This document shows positions 20,476-32,040 of a stretch of DNA of 64,000 nucleotides, in pieces; position 1 is the stretch's first letter; each line of letters opens with the position of its first letter. Both the position numbers and the translations under genes were made by a program. This DNA is from Ochotona curzoniae. Its lineage: Eukaryota; Chordata; Mammalia; Lagomorpha; Ochotonidae. The stretch lies in the NCBI RefSeq assembly GCF_017591425.1, contig NW_024466459.1, positions 8,122,001 through 8,186,000 on the forward strand. Reading direction: 5' to 3'. Below the pieces are notes generated by a model that had not been told where the DNA came from, did no database searches, and saw nothing but the letters and a program-made list of their open reading frames with translations.

Positions 20476-22860
20476 CTTCCCCAAACAGCCCTTCTGGCTT
20501 GGTGCAGCGGCAGCCAAGCGTCTTGAACATATGGTTGCCATCCAGGCCTCCAGGCGGCTCTGGATTGGGAAGAGGGAGGGGCAAATAGGGTGGGAAAGAG
20601 GAGTGGGGCTGGGGAGACAGGCGATGCTGCTGGCAGAGAGTGCAAGGTGGGGGCATGGCGGCTTGACCCCAGAAGCAGAGCTCGAGGGGAGGCCATTGGT
20701 AATCACGGCACAGAGCCTGGGGGTGAGGGTCAGGGGGCATAGGCAGGCCCAGTCCCAAGCTTGGGCCAAAGACCATGGTGGGGGCAGCCCAAGAGGTGCT
20801 GGGTTGAGTAGGCCCTGGGTTTGCCTCAGGGCTTTGCACCCCCATTTCCATCTGCACTGAATGCAGCCCCCCAAAACCTGCAGATTCCTGTGCATGAATA
20901 AACTCAGAGCATTAACGGCCTCCCCCTACACTCCTGGCCTCCCCCTACACTCCTGGCCCTTCAGCCTTGGGCTCTGCCCCATGCCACCAGCTGCCCCTGC
21001 CCCAAGCATGACCTCCTGTGCTGCTGCTCAGTTGCTTGAGGCCACCCAGAGTTCACATCCCCAATACCTGGACCCCGGATGCCCCACAGTGCATCATGGG
21101 AGTCCTGTTCCTCTCAGCAGCCGACCCCTTCTTAACCTTTCCTGGCATCTCTCCCACCTCCCGGAACAACATCCACCCACCTGCCTCGCAGTGGGAGGGA
21201 GGGAGCAGGAAGCTGCAAAGCTGGGCAAAGCCGGTGCCCTGTTCTGTCCTCAGCAGCCAGCCTCTCTGACAATGCCTGTCCTGGCTGAACTGCATGTGCT
21301 GTGCACTTGTTAAGTGAAATGGATGCTGGGGGAGTCAAGGCTCCATCTCCCCACCGGGCAGTGGGCCAACGTGGTGTCCCCTTTTTCTCCCGGGTCCCAG
21401 ATGAGCTCCAGGTGCTGCGGGTTTCCCTCAAGACAGAAGCTGAGTTGAGGGCTGGGCTGCAGAGGAGCCCTTCTGGTGGGAGGCAACCACAGGAGGCAGG
21501 TGTGAGGGGGCAGAGGGGAAAGCCAGGAAGGGGAGCATCTAGCTGGGACCTCACTGCAGAGCTGGCTGGACAGTGCCCCAACAGTCCCACCACACCCCAC
21601 TGGCTGCACTCTGACCTTCCAAATGCACCTGCCCGGGCACCTCCTGCCATGTTGAGAAAGCAGAGACTCAGTGCACTTTGAGTGTGGGCAGGGATCAGCA
21701 TGCAGGGAGCCGTCCCTCACAGCTGCTCATCGCACAAAGGGGATGCCGCAGGCTGGAGACTCAGGACACGGAGAGGAGAACGAAGGAAGGAGTAGGAGTG
21801 GTTGTAAGAAGGTTCCAGAACTCAGCCAGGGACTGGAGAAGGGCAGCACCAGGCAACAGCAGGACACACAGGTACACTAGCACCCAAAGTAAACCCCCTT
21901 GATGTAGCTCTCACTGCCAATCAGTGACAGGTGGAACAGCATCACCATGAGAGCAGGGATGCAGGTAAACGGCGAGCAGGTGTGCTTCTCAGCTCCAGGG
22001 GAGCGAGAGCAAATGGCTCAGGCTTCCAGTCTGTGGCTCAGGGCCTCCCGTGAAGAAGGGGTGATGCCCTGCTTCCTCTCATCCCTCATCTTCACACACA
22101 TGCCCTCCCATGGGTGCAGGGGGAGGTACACGCTCCTGCTGTGACAAGGCGACAGCATTGCACCTCTGGGTGCCAACAAACTCATCAAACAGGGAAATGG
22201 CCAGCTCTTATTTCAGAAAATAGAAGAGTTGAAGAGAGAGCAACTGGGGGCGGGGTGGGGGCAGTGGTCCTGGGCAGGTGTGACGTCATTCCCCAGGACC
22301 TGGCATGTTCCCTCTCTCCGGGATGGGGAGTGCACCACCACATGAAGGGTGGGAGGGGAGAAGCACCCACAATGTCCCAGAGGGTCCCCAAGAGCAAAGA
22401 GCTACTTCCCAAATGCTCCCCAGTAGGGAGCTCCAAAGACGTGAACTTCCTGTTGTGCCAAAACAGGAAAAAGGAAGGAAGGACAGGGTAAGAAAGAGCA
22501 AGATTGGCTGCAATTGCCTGGCACCTGGGCGCTTAGAGATACCAGGCAGAGGCACCCAGGATGCAGGGTACATAAACATATGTGTCCCAGCAGTCTTGGT
22601 GTGTCATTGTCTCAGCGAACATGGGACTGACCGGTGTGAGTCCTGCTGCTTGGCCAGCTTGCAGAGGTCAACAGGCTGAAAGGGCAGACAGAGCCTGTGC
22701 CACACCCAACCACCGTGTGCCCAGCCACACAGGTGCACTTCACAGGCGGGCAGGACAGTGGCACCCAATGAAGGGGCTCCAGAGAGGACGCAGGGACTGC
22801 TCTGTACTTCTGATACCTCCCTTCGGACCTGGTGGCAGAGCCCTTGTCACATCCCTAGTC
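20476..22860. other. Unique GC-rich intergenic DNA, 2.4 kb
   Basis: Several long open frames overlap on both strands (for example 180 codons at 20315-20857 minus, 189 codons at 21132-21701 minus), all low-complexity and mutually exclusive. A 19-bp word CCTCCCCCTACACTCCTGG is doubled in tandem at 20919-20956. No gene supported. Confidence 0.45.
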
Positions 22861-22864
22861 GCCA

Positions 22865-23110
22865 GAGGGGGGATCCGAAAGGCTAATTTCATTTCATTAC
22901 ATCCCCAGCAGCCTTCAATTACAGCAGGCGGGAGGGGGGAGGGAGAGGCCAGAGGGAGCCGAGCCACCACGTTTCAAAACGCCGCAGTTTTGCGCTGTTT
23001 TTAATTTAATGCTGCCGGTAAAAGATGCCGCCTCGGAGCCGCTAATGATTCTCGTGAATTATTTTTGGTTGATTCACACACCCCTCCGACTTTAAATAAC
23101 GAGGGAGGAA
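22865..23110. promoter_or_regulatory. Strong candidate conserved regulatory element
   Basis: Two AT-rich motif clusters flank a CpG-containing core. The left one holds TAATTTCATTTCATTA (22884-22899) and CAATTACA (22915-22922). The right one holds TTTAATTTAATG (about 23000-23011), CTAATGATT (23042-23050) and GAATTATTTTTGGTTGATTC. Homeodomain, PBX/MEIS-like and E2F-like words (GTTTTGCGC) co-occur, and no repeat is recognisable. Enhancer function is inferred. Confidence 0.45.
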
Positions 23111-24274
23111 GATGCTCCGGGTCTCCCCTGGAGCTTCGAAGCCACAGCTGGAGGAGCAGTTCGTGTGCATGGGGAACTTCTCTTGGCTTTGCCTTTCCCA
23201 TCTTTCCCACTCCATGCCTGGGCATGTCCAGAGGGGCACACGCTGCGGACCCCTCGAGTCCCCTCTGCAAATTCTGTCATGCCCGCCATCCCTTGCCGCG
23301 TTGTGCCAGTTGCCTGCGCATTTGCGGTGCCAGATCCAGGGCCAGGCACACTGGCCGAGCCTCCCTAATTGGCCCTGAGCAATGCTGTGGAGCACGGAGG
23401 AGGAAGACGGGCTCGATCAGAAGCTTGTTCAAGGTCACCACGCAGACACAGCAGTCATGGCGTCCACACTCCCTTGGTGAAGGAAGGGGGAGGGCCCTTC
23501 CGGTCTGTCTCAGGACTACAAGAAATGAATCAGCCAATGAACCCTTCTTTTTCTACACCCAGAGACCAGCTTCTTCCTACTCACTCCCCAAGCTCCAGTG
23601 GTCTCCAAAGGGCCCTCTCTGAACGGCAAGGTCAGGCCCCAAAGCAGACAGGAAGAGCTCTGGCCCTTCCAGAACCCCAACCCCAGCTGCCCGCGGATCC
23701 TGCTCCTGCAGCCGGTCCCAGCACCCCAGGCAGGACCTGGAGCATCCCGGGTGGGCTGCCGTGGTCCAGCAGCAAGTACCTGGATGGAGCCTCCACTTGT
23801 CTTGATTCTGAGCCTGTCTCTGGTGGGGAAAACCCCTCCTGGCGGCCAAGGCCCCCTTTCCTTGCTCTTCCCTTCAAGATTAAATTAAAGACTGCCGGTA
23901 AGAGCATTAAAACCCCCTCTGAATTCTCTTTCCTCCTCTGTCAGGGCCACAGCCTCCCACAGCCTGGGAGTGGGGGGTCTCTCTGCTGGGAGCAGCAGGT
24001 GGTCGGCAGGGAGGAAGGGGGGTTGGAAGGGATGCTGGGAGAGGGTGGGGCGCTGCCTAAGCTGCTCCATCCCCAGGAGTTTGGGGGCAGCTGCACTCCT
24101 GGAGCAGCCCCAGCAGGAGGCTTTGAGGCCCAGGCAATCAGAAGCAAGCAGAGGGGAGGAGAGACAGAGGCACCCCTGGACTCTCCCATCAGAGCAATCA
24201 GCACATATGCAAAACGCCAACTGCCAGGGTTTAGCCAGGCTGGCACCCACCATGTGACATGGAAACAGCAGCTG
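23111..24274. other. Unique GC-rich intergenic DNA
   Basis: Holds the longest open frame of the window, 302 codons at 23369-24277. Its translation is P/S/G-rich with no domain, it runs up to the start of a MIR, and frames of 90-175 codons lie on the opposite strand. Probably a chance frame. Confidence 0.5.
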
Positions 24275-24392
24275 TGAAAAACCTGGGTTCAAATCCCAGC
24301 TCCACCACTTACTAGCTACTGACCTCAGGCAAGCTTTTGACCTTCCTTCAGTCACCAGACCTGATAGCCTGTCAGCCACACGATGTGCAGGC
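24275..24392 (+). mobile_element. MIR SINE
   Basis: Clear MIR core: 'CTGGGTTCAAATCCCAGCTC', 'CACCACTTACTAGCTACTGA' and 'CCTCAGGCAAGCTTTTGACC' in consensus order. Confidence 0.88.
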
Positions 24393-26019
24393 CTGGTGCA
24401 GGATGAAAACACAGCCTGCCAGGGTATGACCCTGCCCCGGGGTCACACAGCCCCTCAAGCCAGCCCTGCACGGGGCTTTCAGGAGGAAACATTAGGAAAC
24501 TGCTGTGTGGCAGGTGCAGTGGCCCAGCTGCAGGAGGCCTCTGGATGGGAACAGAACCTCCTCAGGCAGGGTACCTGAGTCAGGAGTACCAGCTTTGTCA
24601 GTGTGTCTGTCAGGGCCTTACCTGATAGCATGGAGCATTTGGGGGAGACAGGCAGGGAGGCTGGGTCCTGGCACCAAGAGTCTGGGTGTGAGGGAGTACC
24701 CAGCCCAGACCTGGGATGCTAACACCTTTGCCTGCTCTGTTCATTGGCGGCACTCGGCCCAGCTTCCCCTGTGGACCTAAGGATGAGGTTCTGCTGGGGA
24801 AGCCCCAGCCTGGACCGCAGCCGGGCTTAGGTGACATCAGTGATAGATGGATCTGCTGGAGACTGGCAGCCGGCAGTGTGGGCACTTGTCTGGTGCTCAC
24901 TCCCTGGGGAGGGTGCTCTGACTGCGGAATCAGGGGTACTCCAGGAGCCTGGCACACTTCCCCTGCCCTGCAATCCCTCAGGGACAGTCTAGACCATGGT
25001 GTGGTGACACTCACCAACAATATTGCCCAGGTACCATCCTGTAATGTTTGCAGAAAAAGCACACAGCTCTGTTGGGACAAGGCAGAGACCCCACCTGGGT
25101 CAATGTGAAGAGCCAAAGGCAGGGACTCTGAAATCCAGGCAGCGTTCGCTGTTCAGCACGGCTCAGCCAAACACCAAAACCGAGTCTGGTGTTGGAAGGT
25201 TCGCTGTCTTTTCTGCCAACTGGAAGACCACATTATCGTGGACTCAGCTCCCCTCGGCCCCATGTGCTCTGGAGGAAGCCGAGATCTGGATGGGGGTGGA
25301 GGGTTTCCTGGACTGGGAAGCTCTTCCCTCCTCTCTCCATCCCAAGTCAGCCTGGGTGCAGTCACGGTTTGATCCCCCAAGAATCCGCCCGAGACAAAGA
25401 TCCAAGCAAAAGCCATTTAGCTGAAAGGTACGGGAGGCCCCAGCAGGGGAGGCGGGAAGTGATCCGGAGCAGGGACTGCAGCCAGGAAAGGGCTATTAAT
25501 AAGTCTGCAGCCAAAGCCAGCACCTGGGGCTCGACCTCTCTGGGACACACTGGAAACCAGGGAAAACTCACAGCCCTGCTGCAGAGCACAGGACAGAGCA
25601 CGGGACAGAGGAGGTGGGGTGGGGAGAGGCTGCATTGTATCCCCGGAGTTGGGGGGCCTGGGCTGAGGGTCCAGGGAGGGGATGGAGCTAACTCTGGGCT
25701 TGTCTGGCTAGCTGAGGTGTCGGGAAAGAGGGGGGGTGTGCTCTGAGAGGCAGAAGTGGCAGGTGGATGTCAGCCTGCCTGTACAGACAGGCATACAGTC
25801 AGAGCGCTCAGCCTCTGAGGTCTAGGCCTCCGAGGTCTAAGGCGCTGTCTCACTGTCCAAGCAGGTGCAGAGTACCCACAGCTGGTGTGATGAAATGATC
25901 TCAGACTCGGGTCAAGCACAGAGCAAAGCCACAAGGGTCCTGCTTCCCAGGGTGGCAAGTCCATGCATTATGAACTCAGAGGCTTCTGCAGAGAGTAATA
26001 TCATCTCCAGATGGCCTTT
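24393..26019. other. Unique intergenic DNA, 1.6 kb
   Basis: No confident repeat. The segment 25375-25600 has an LTR-like texture but no TG...CA ends could be fixed. Open frames up to 185 codons overlap each other. Confidence 0.4.
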
Positions 26020-26400
26020 CTGTCGTCTATATGCTGATGGCTACCAAACTGATGTTTTGCGCTGAACAACTTCCCCGGGTACAGGACCCATAGATCCAGA
26101 TAACTACCCATCTGACACGTTCACTTGGTGGGGACAAATGACCTCCAACTTGGCCAGGAAGTACATGGTCTCACACAGGACAAGAAGGCTGGGAAGCAAG
26201 GAGGGACTCAGCTGGATAGTCTGTACAAAATTGTGGTCAAGCTGTTGACACCTAAAGGCTGGCTGGGGGGTCCTGCACCTGTTTCCAAGATGGCAACCTC
26301 CCATGGCCATTGACTGGGGACTGCAGTCTCTTCCCTCAGTGACCTCTCCAAAGGCTTTGCCCCCAAAGCAAGCCAGACCAAAGAGAAAGAAAAGAGACTG
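26020..26400 (+). mobile_element. L2 LINE relic, left part
   Basis: 'GCTGATGGCTACCAAACTGA', 'CCATAGATCCAGATAACTAC' and 'CTGACACGTTCACTTGGTGG' follow the L2 region usually reading GATGACTCCCAAATTTATAT ... CATATATCCAACTGCCT ... GACATCTCCACTTGGATG. It continues beyond the C-SINE at 26401-26682. Confidence 0.55.
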
Positions 26401-26682
26401 GTGGGCCCAGTGCAATAGCTTGGTGGCTAAAAGTCTTTGCCTCGCACGTCCCAGGATCCTATATGGATACCAGTCCGTATCACAGCTGCTCTACTTCCCA
26501 TCTAACTCCTCGCTTGCAGCCTGGGAAACCAGCAGAGGACGGCCCAAAGCCTTGGGATCCTGCATCTGCGTGGGAGACCTGGAGAAAGTTCCTGGCTCCT
26601 GGCTTCAGATCAGCTCAGCTCCAGCTATGGCGGCCACTTGAGGAATGAATCATTGGAGGAAAGGTCTTCCTCTCTGTATAAT
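26401..26682 (+). mobile_element. C-SINE, young, inserted in L2
   Basis: 'GGGCCCAGTGCAATAGCTTG', 'AGGATCCTATATGGATACCA', 'CCCAAAGCCTTGGGATCCTG' and 'GGCCACTTGAGGAATGAATC'. The 3' A-rich tail has been lost; it ends at CTCTGTATAATG. Confidence 0.9.
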
Positions 26683-27440
26683 GTCACCTTCATCATAGCA
26701 TAACGTCCTTGGGACCTGTTGCCCATTCTGAGCAAATCTGATATAGTGAGGGAAGGCCACAGCAGGGCCAGCCTGGAGTCTCAGGACCACAGGACTTCAG
26801 GAATCCTGAAACCCCTCTGCTTCACCCCCCTACCAAGCCATCTTAGCAGTGAACACTTAACCCTCCTCTCTTTCATGCCCACTCACACCCAGCTCTGGTG
26901 GCTCCGCCTTCAAACTGTATGGGGAGCCTGGATGATGTCACTGCTGCTCTGGCCTGGTGCCTGGTGAGTTTGGCATCTCACCTGGATGAGGGTGACAATG
27001 GCCTCTGTGGTTGGTCTCCCTGCCCCCGCCCTTGAGCAAACCGGGCAAAATGCATTGCTTTTTCCATCAGCAGCCTCCCAGGAAAACCTCGTGGACCCTT
27101 CTCCAAGCTCTTCCTGCCATCCATCTGGCCTTCCATCCTCCTGCCTGGCCACGCTGGACCTGCTGGGCACTCCCCTGCCTCAAGGCCTTTGTGCATGCTC
27201 CCTCAGCTCTCCCTCGGGGCTCCAACCCAGGGCAGCCCCTCCCTCCTTCCAAACCCCACACCTGAGTGACCAGCCCAGTACATGTACTCTCAGCCCACCT
27301 CCTCTGCTTTGCTTTGTCTCCTTGGTGCAATCGGCCATCTCCATGCCACCAGGGACCCCTTCTTGTAGCTCTTGGCTTCCTCCAATTCTAGCCCAGAGGT
27401 GGACGACACAGCATCACTTCTGCTACCATGTTCTGCTGGC
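26683..27440 (+). mobile_element. L2 LINE relic, right part
   Basis: 'CTCACCTGGATGAGGGTGAC' and 'TTGGTCTCCCTGCCCCCGCC' match L2 (CTGGATTACTGCAACAGCCT ... TGGTCTCCCTGCCTCTGCCC). 'CTCAAGGCCTTTGTGCATGC' then matches CTCAGGGCCTTTGCACTTGC further along, in the correct order. Confidence 0.6.
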
Positions 27441-28819
27441 CAAGTGATCACAGAGCCCTGAGTCAAGCAAAAGAGACATGGACCTCAGCTTCTTAGGGCA
27501 AGAAGCAACGGAGGGGTTCATGTTGGAAGACGCTACAGAAAAGAACAGGAAGCTGACGTGTGCCAGGCCCCTGCTTGGTTTCAGGCTCAGCATTGGGCAT
27601 TTCTGCTCCTCAGGTGCCCAGGTCAGGGCTAGCCTGCAGCTCGCACGTAGGACGGGGCGCACACCTGCTGTGTGTCCACCTAGCATGGGAACCTGGAGTT
27701 GATGACAATGACCAGCATCCTCCCTCTGAATCAGCAGCCTTTTGGAGGTGGGTGGAGGGAAAGAGTGATTGATTGATTCAGGGTAATTGGGAGATCTGTG
27801 CCAAAGCTTGAAATTAAGGGGAGCAGGGATGTCCTCTTGAAGGACTTCCTGGGGGAACGTCTCACCATCCCTCCCTTCCCCAAGTCCTGTCTCTTTAAAG
27901 GCTGCCCCTGGATCCTTTCCACCCAGGGGACAGGGGGCTCCTGCTGGTGGGCTGTGAGCTCTGAGCTGCTCCTGCAGACTCCGGCCAAGTGCCAGCATTT
28001 GCCTAATTTCCACTCACAGGGAGGCATTTTAATTGATGGTGTTTGCCAGTGACCAAGACCCAACCTGCTAGCTGTGTCAGTGACACCTGGCAGATGGAGA
28101 TTCTCCAGCCCCAGCCCTGCCTCCCACACTGACCTTCCCTATAAGCACAGGTGCACCAACCCCTTGGCCCCATCCACACAGCAGAATCACAGGCAAAAGC
28201 AGTGTTCATTGTTCTTAGTCGTGAAGGTGTGGACAGATGTGTCACAAAGCGACAGAAAAACACGAGGTCTTTAAAGAGGCCCCCCACCCACCTGAGATCT
28301 GGAACTCATCCAAATCATGAACAGTGATGACCCACAACCTGCCAGGCTGGGGGGCCAGGGGGTGGGGCTCTGGTGCAGGTGCAGTGTCTGGGCTCAGCCC
28401 CGCCTCCAGGACAGTGGCTGAACACCATAGGAGACGAAGGGAGGGGCCATGTGAACCCCTCCATCTCTGAACCCCACGTGTTAGTGGAGAGAGCAGGCCA
28501 AGACCCAAGACTACACGAGCCCCTGCTCCCCTTCTGTGCACTGTCCCCCACCCCAGATCTTCATCACTGTCACGGTCCCAGACAAGGTCTCTCCATCCTG
28601 AGTATCCGACTTTACCTCCGGGGGACTTCAAAGACCCGCCCCCACCTTCAATACATCCAACCCCCAACCCCGTGCCCCACACCCTCACTGTCCTCACTTG
28701 AGTTCCTGCTGTCCCAGGCTCTTGGCCTGGCTTCCTCCAGAGCCAAAAGCAGGTCATCAGCTTGCTCCCCATCTAAATGTCACTGGGTCCTTGTGGCTTA
28801 TCTTCCTGAATGTCATTGG
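27441..28819. other. Unique intergenic DNA
   Basis: Contains short AT islands at 27765-27830 (GATTGATTGATTCAGGGTAA) and 28000-28050 (GGCATTTTAATTGATGGTGT) that could be regulatory; otherwise no gene or repeat recognised. Confidence 0.4.
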
Positions 28820-29216
28820 ATGTGGCTCACTGCTTGCCATCATCTCTGGCACGAGCCATCTCAGTGGCCTCCTTAAGGTACCACCCACTCCAGCAGATGG
28901 GGCCAGCAGGTGCCTTAAGGCCGCCCTCAGAGCTGCTCCCCACCCAGGAGTGAGCTTTTCAAATTGCAAAACAATTCATTTTGCCTCTCAGCCCCAGGTT
29001 TCCCCAAGCCCTGTGACTTGTCACTGCCAACAGTGAGCCCACCCACTCCAAGTGGCTCCCCTCCCACCCCTGGCCCCGCTTGCTGTGTCTCAGCCACACT
29101 GGCCTCTCCCACTTCCCCAAAGCCTCCCTGCTTGCTCCTGCCTCAGGGCCTTTGTGCATGAGCTGCTGCTGCCACCAGAGGTGTGCTCCCACTCACCTCC
29201 TTCCTACACACTCTTT
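28820..29216 (+). mobile_element. L2 LINE relic, left part
   Basis: 'GAGCTTTTCAAATTGCAAAA', 'GTGTCTCAGCCACACTGGCC' and 'CTGCCTCAGGGCCTTTGTGC' match L2 words in order. Interrupted at 29217 by a C-SINE and resumed at 29535. Confidence 0.65.
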
Positions 29217-29534
29217 ATATATATATAAGATTTACTTACTTTTTTATTGAAATCAGATGTACAGAAAGGAAGATCTTCCTTCCATTGATTCACTCTCCAA
29301 GTAGCTGCTACAGCTGGAGCTGCGCCAATCCAAAGCCAGGAGCCAGAAGCCTCCTCTAGGTCTCCCATGCGGGTGCAGGGTCCTAAGGCTTTGGGCCGTC
29401 CTCAACTGCTTTCCCAGGCCACAGGTAGGGAACTGGATAGGAAGCAGGTCCGCTGGGATTAGAACCGGCGCCCATATGGGATCCTGCTGTGTGCAAGAAG
29501 AGGACTTTAGCCACTAGGCTAACACATTGGGTAC
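29217..29534 (-). mobile_element. C-SINE, young, full length, with 14-bp TSD
   Basis: Reverse copy from a TATATA-containing tail to 'GCCACTAGGCTAACACATTG'. The exact direct repeat CCTACACACTCTTT at 29203-29216 and 29535-29548 flanks it and marks the insertion into the older L2. 'GGATTAGAACCGGCGCCCAT' is well preserved. Confidence 0.96.
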
Positions 29535-29548
29535 CCTACACACTCTTT

Positions 29549-29705
29549 TAAGAAGCCTCCCTCATTCTCAAGCCAGACCAGCCCCTCTGGCCCAGCCCTA
29601 TTGGTCCCAGGTGGCATCCCTCCTTCTCCCCACTCTTCCCATTGAACTTGACATCCTTCTGTGCAAGACTTTGATGAACACCTTTCTTCTGCTCGGAACT
29701 CTGAG
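29549..29705 (+). mobile_element. L2 LINE relic, right part
   Basis: Continues the L2 after the SINE: 'AAGAAGCCTCCCTCATTCTC' and 'CAAGCCAGACCAGCCCCTCT' correspond to the AGAGGCCTTCCCTGACCACC region. Confidence 0.5.
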
Positions 29706-29777
29706 GGCTCTGTGTTGGTTTTTGGTGCAGTTGTAGCCGATCCAGGCCCCTGGCAGATTAACATCTATGGACTGAAC

Positions 29778-29786
<9 letters not shown>

Positions 29787-29812
<26 letters not shown>
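29787..29812. repeat. (GA)13 microsatellite
   Basis: Pure GA run of about 26 bases preceded by GTGT. Confidence 0.95.
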
Positions 29813-29864
29813 AGACTGTGCACCATCAAAGTTGCTGGAAGTATTGAAGTATCGAGCACATCAC

Positions 29865-30160
29865 CTTAACTTCCTAGGGCAGGTGGGACTTGAGCCAACC
29901 TGGAAGGATGGATAGATTGTGTTAATGGGGACATTCGGCAGAGTATTCTAGAAGTATGCAAGAAGCTAAACAGGTACAGCACACATGTATGTGCTGGGGT
30001 GTTAGGAAGAGATGGACCAGGCCAATGGGGAAACAGGAGGGAGACACATGGGATGCCAGGACACCTGCAGGTGACTGCCAAAGCCACGGGGAGAGGTTGA
30101 CTCCAGAGCATGCCAGGACCCAGGCAGGTGCTCAGCAGGGCAGTGGGAAGGCAAGCCTCA
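29865..30160 (+). repeat. Ancient mammalian repeat-like segment
   Basis: 'GGCAGGTGGGACTTGAGCCA', 'CTGGAAGGATGGATAGATTG' and later 'GCAGTGGGAACTTGCCAGG' resemble a widespread old repeat (GGTGGGATTTGAGCTGGGCC ... TTGAAGGATGGATAGG). Family not named. Confidence 0.4.
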
Positions 30161-30489
30161 GGGCAGAGCAGTGGGAACTTGCCAGGTCAAGACTGGTCCT
30201 CATCCAGGCATGCGCTGAAAGAGGCGCTGTCTGTGCAGGCCCTGGGGATGGAGCTAATGAAGGGAATCCAGAGAAAACGCTGCACCTGCCTGGCCACCAC
30301 TGTCTGCAGAACAGGAGAGGGAGCCAGGCCATCACCAGGCTCCAGGGCAAGACACCAGCATGACTCCTGATTCCATCGCAGTACACGTCCCTGGGCCAAG
30401 CAGATCCGATCAATAGCAGCCGTCAGGACCGGCACGAGGGACAGCAGCCAGGCCCAACTGTCTGCTCAGAACCCAGCGAAGCCCGGCCG

Positions 30490-30630
30490 AGGGGGCTGCC
30501 TGGCTGACTTATTGCTTATTAATAATATAAATATGTAAATGCTGGGAGGCAGTATTGATCCCCACACGCACACCATCTATCACGAGAGAAGGGAATGGGT
30601 GTTGTAAATACCAAGCAGTAAATCTGCAGC
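30490..30630. promoter_or_regulatory. AT-rich candidate enhancer block
   Basis: 'GCTTATTAATAATATAAATA' and 'GCAGTATTGATCCCC', 'GTTGTAAATACCAAGCAGTA' form an AT island with TAAT and forkhead-like TGTAAATA words, bounded by GC-rich unique DNA. Confidence 0.3.
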
Positions 30631-31442
30631 TTAAACCTCCACAGAAGTGGGCTGAGGCCGGGGCAGGCACAAGGCGAGCCTGACCCTAACTCAACACCTG
30701 CCGGCCGCACCCAGCATGTGCCGCATTGGAAGAGAGTGGACAGCTGGGAGCCCTCGGGTGGAGGGGAGCAGACCTGCCCAGGGTCCTGGAGAGACATCCA
30801 CGGCCGTTATGACCACAGTAGAGCAGCCAGGGATCTCAGTACCAGCAGACCCCTCTCTGCTTCAGGGGTAACCCATGAATCGTTGCAGTCTGGGTATCCC
30901 AAGGCTGTCACGGGAAGTGACATCACAGAGACATGAACCACACTGGGGGGGAGCAGGGCCTGGGTCCGGCGTGCTCGTCACACTCAAGCCCCATCCCTTC
31001 GGAGGGCAGCGCTCCTGCCAGGAGAGGCCCCACAGACACTCAGAGCGCTTTTTGCTGCAGTGAGGGTCCCCGCTTTCCAGGAGCCCAGCCCCAGGTCACC
31101 CCTTAGGGACGCACTCAGCAGGTGCCAGAGGCTCAGCTGTCAGGGCTGGGAGAGAGCAATGAGATGCACTAACTCAGATTTAGGATCAGGGTCTGTCTTT
31201 TATGTTCCTTGTGGATGTTTGTGCATTTGTTCTAGATTTTTTGGGCTGGGCTGGGGGGCAGGTAGAGCCTGACATGAACCCTGAAGTGCTTTCTGCTTCA
31301 TCACACGATCCTCCCTTACTCACTGTCCTCATCAGACCCCAGGCCAACGGGCCTCCCCGCTGCTGTCTTGGACTGGGAATTTCCAAAGCCAAGACCTCAA
31401 ATACACTCTCCCTGTCAAGGAGTTCCCGCTGGTTCCCCACTC
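30631..31442. other. Unique intergenic DNA
   Basis: No repeat or gene recognised. Confidence 0.4.
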
Positions 31443-31566
31443 TGGGGAAGAAAAGGAAAGAGGAGAGGAAAAAAGGAAGGAGAGTGGGGAAAAGAGACGA
31501 AAGGAAGAAGGGGGAAAGGAACAGAAAGAGAGGGGAGAGCAGAGAGTGGGGGGAGGCAGGAGAGGG
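31443..31566. repeat. Polypurine tract
   Basis: About 124 bases almost entirely A and G on the + strand with a handful of C/T interruptions. Capable in principle of triplex (H-DNA) formation. Confidence 0.9.
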
Positions 31567-31799
31567 TACCTGTGTCTGTGGGCCCCAGCCGCCTGCAGAT
31601 GCTCCTGGGACTCCGGCATCATCCCACTATACTGCCCTGCCTGCCCCGGAGGACCCTCAACCCCAGCCACCCCGGCTGCCATTTCTAAATCCGACCACAG
31701 GAACCTTCACAACCTGCGGGCTCTCTGTCCATCCCAGGTGAGGGTCCCCACCCCAGCCCTGGGCACCGTGAGCCTTCCCCCCCATCTCCATGAAAGGCC

Positions 31800-32040
31800 C
31801 TCTTCATGCCGACTTGCTTTTATTATTACGCCAACACCCTCGCTTAATTCTCTGCTGTCTTTCTTCTGCACTGTTGATTTACACTGTTAGTGTTTTAATT
31901 ATACAATTCAGCACTCCTTAAAACATGAAAAACTGCTCAACTTTTCAAGCAATTAAAAGGCAGCGGAGTATATCAGCAGATCCGAGACGAGATAAGTAAA
32001 TCAAGCAATTACGAAGCTTGTCTGGTGGCTAGACAACAAC
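31800..32040. promoter_or_regulatory. Long AT-rich candidate enhancer block
   Basis: About 240 bases with many homeodomain-type cores: TTTTATTATTACG, CTTAATTCTC, GTTTTAATTATAC, GCAATTAAAAGG and CAAGCAATTACG, plus GATAAG (GATA) near 31990. No repeat signature; flanks are GC-rich. Confidence 0.42.

Noticed and set aside
23369..24277. 302-codon open frame, the longest in the window
   Set aside because: Low-complexity P/S/G/Q-rich translation with no domain; overlapped by minus-strand frames; runs into a MIR element; GC-rich DNA yields such frames by chance.
25375..25600. LTR-like texture
   Set aside because: No TG...CA termini, polyadenylation signal or flanking duplication could be identified.
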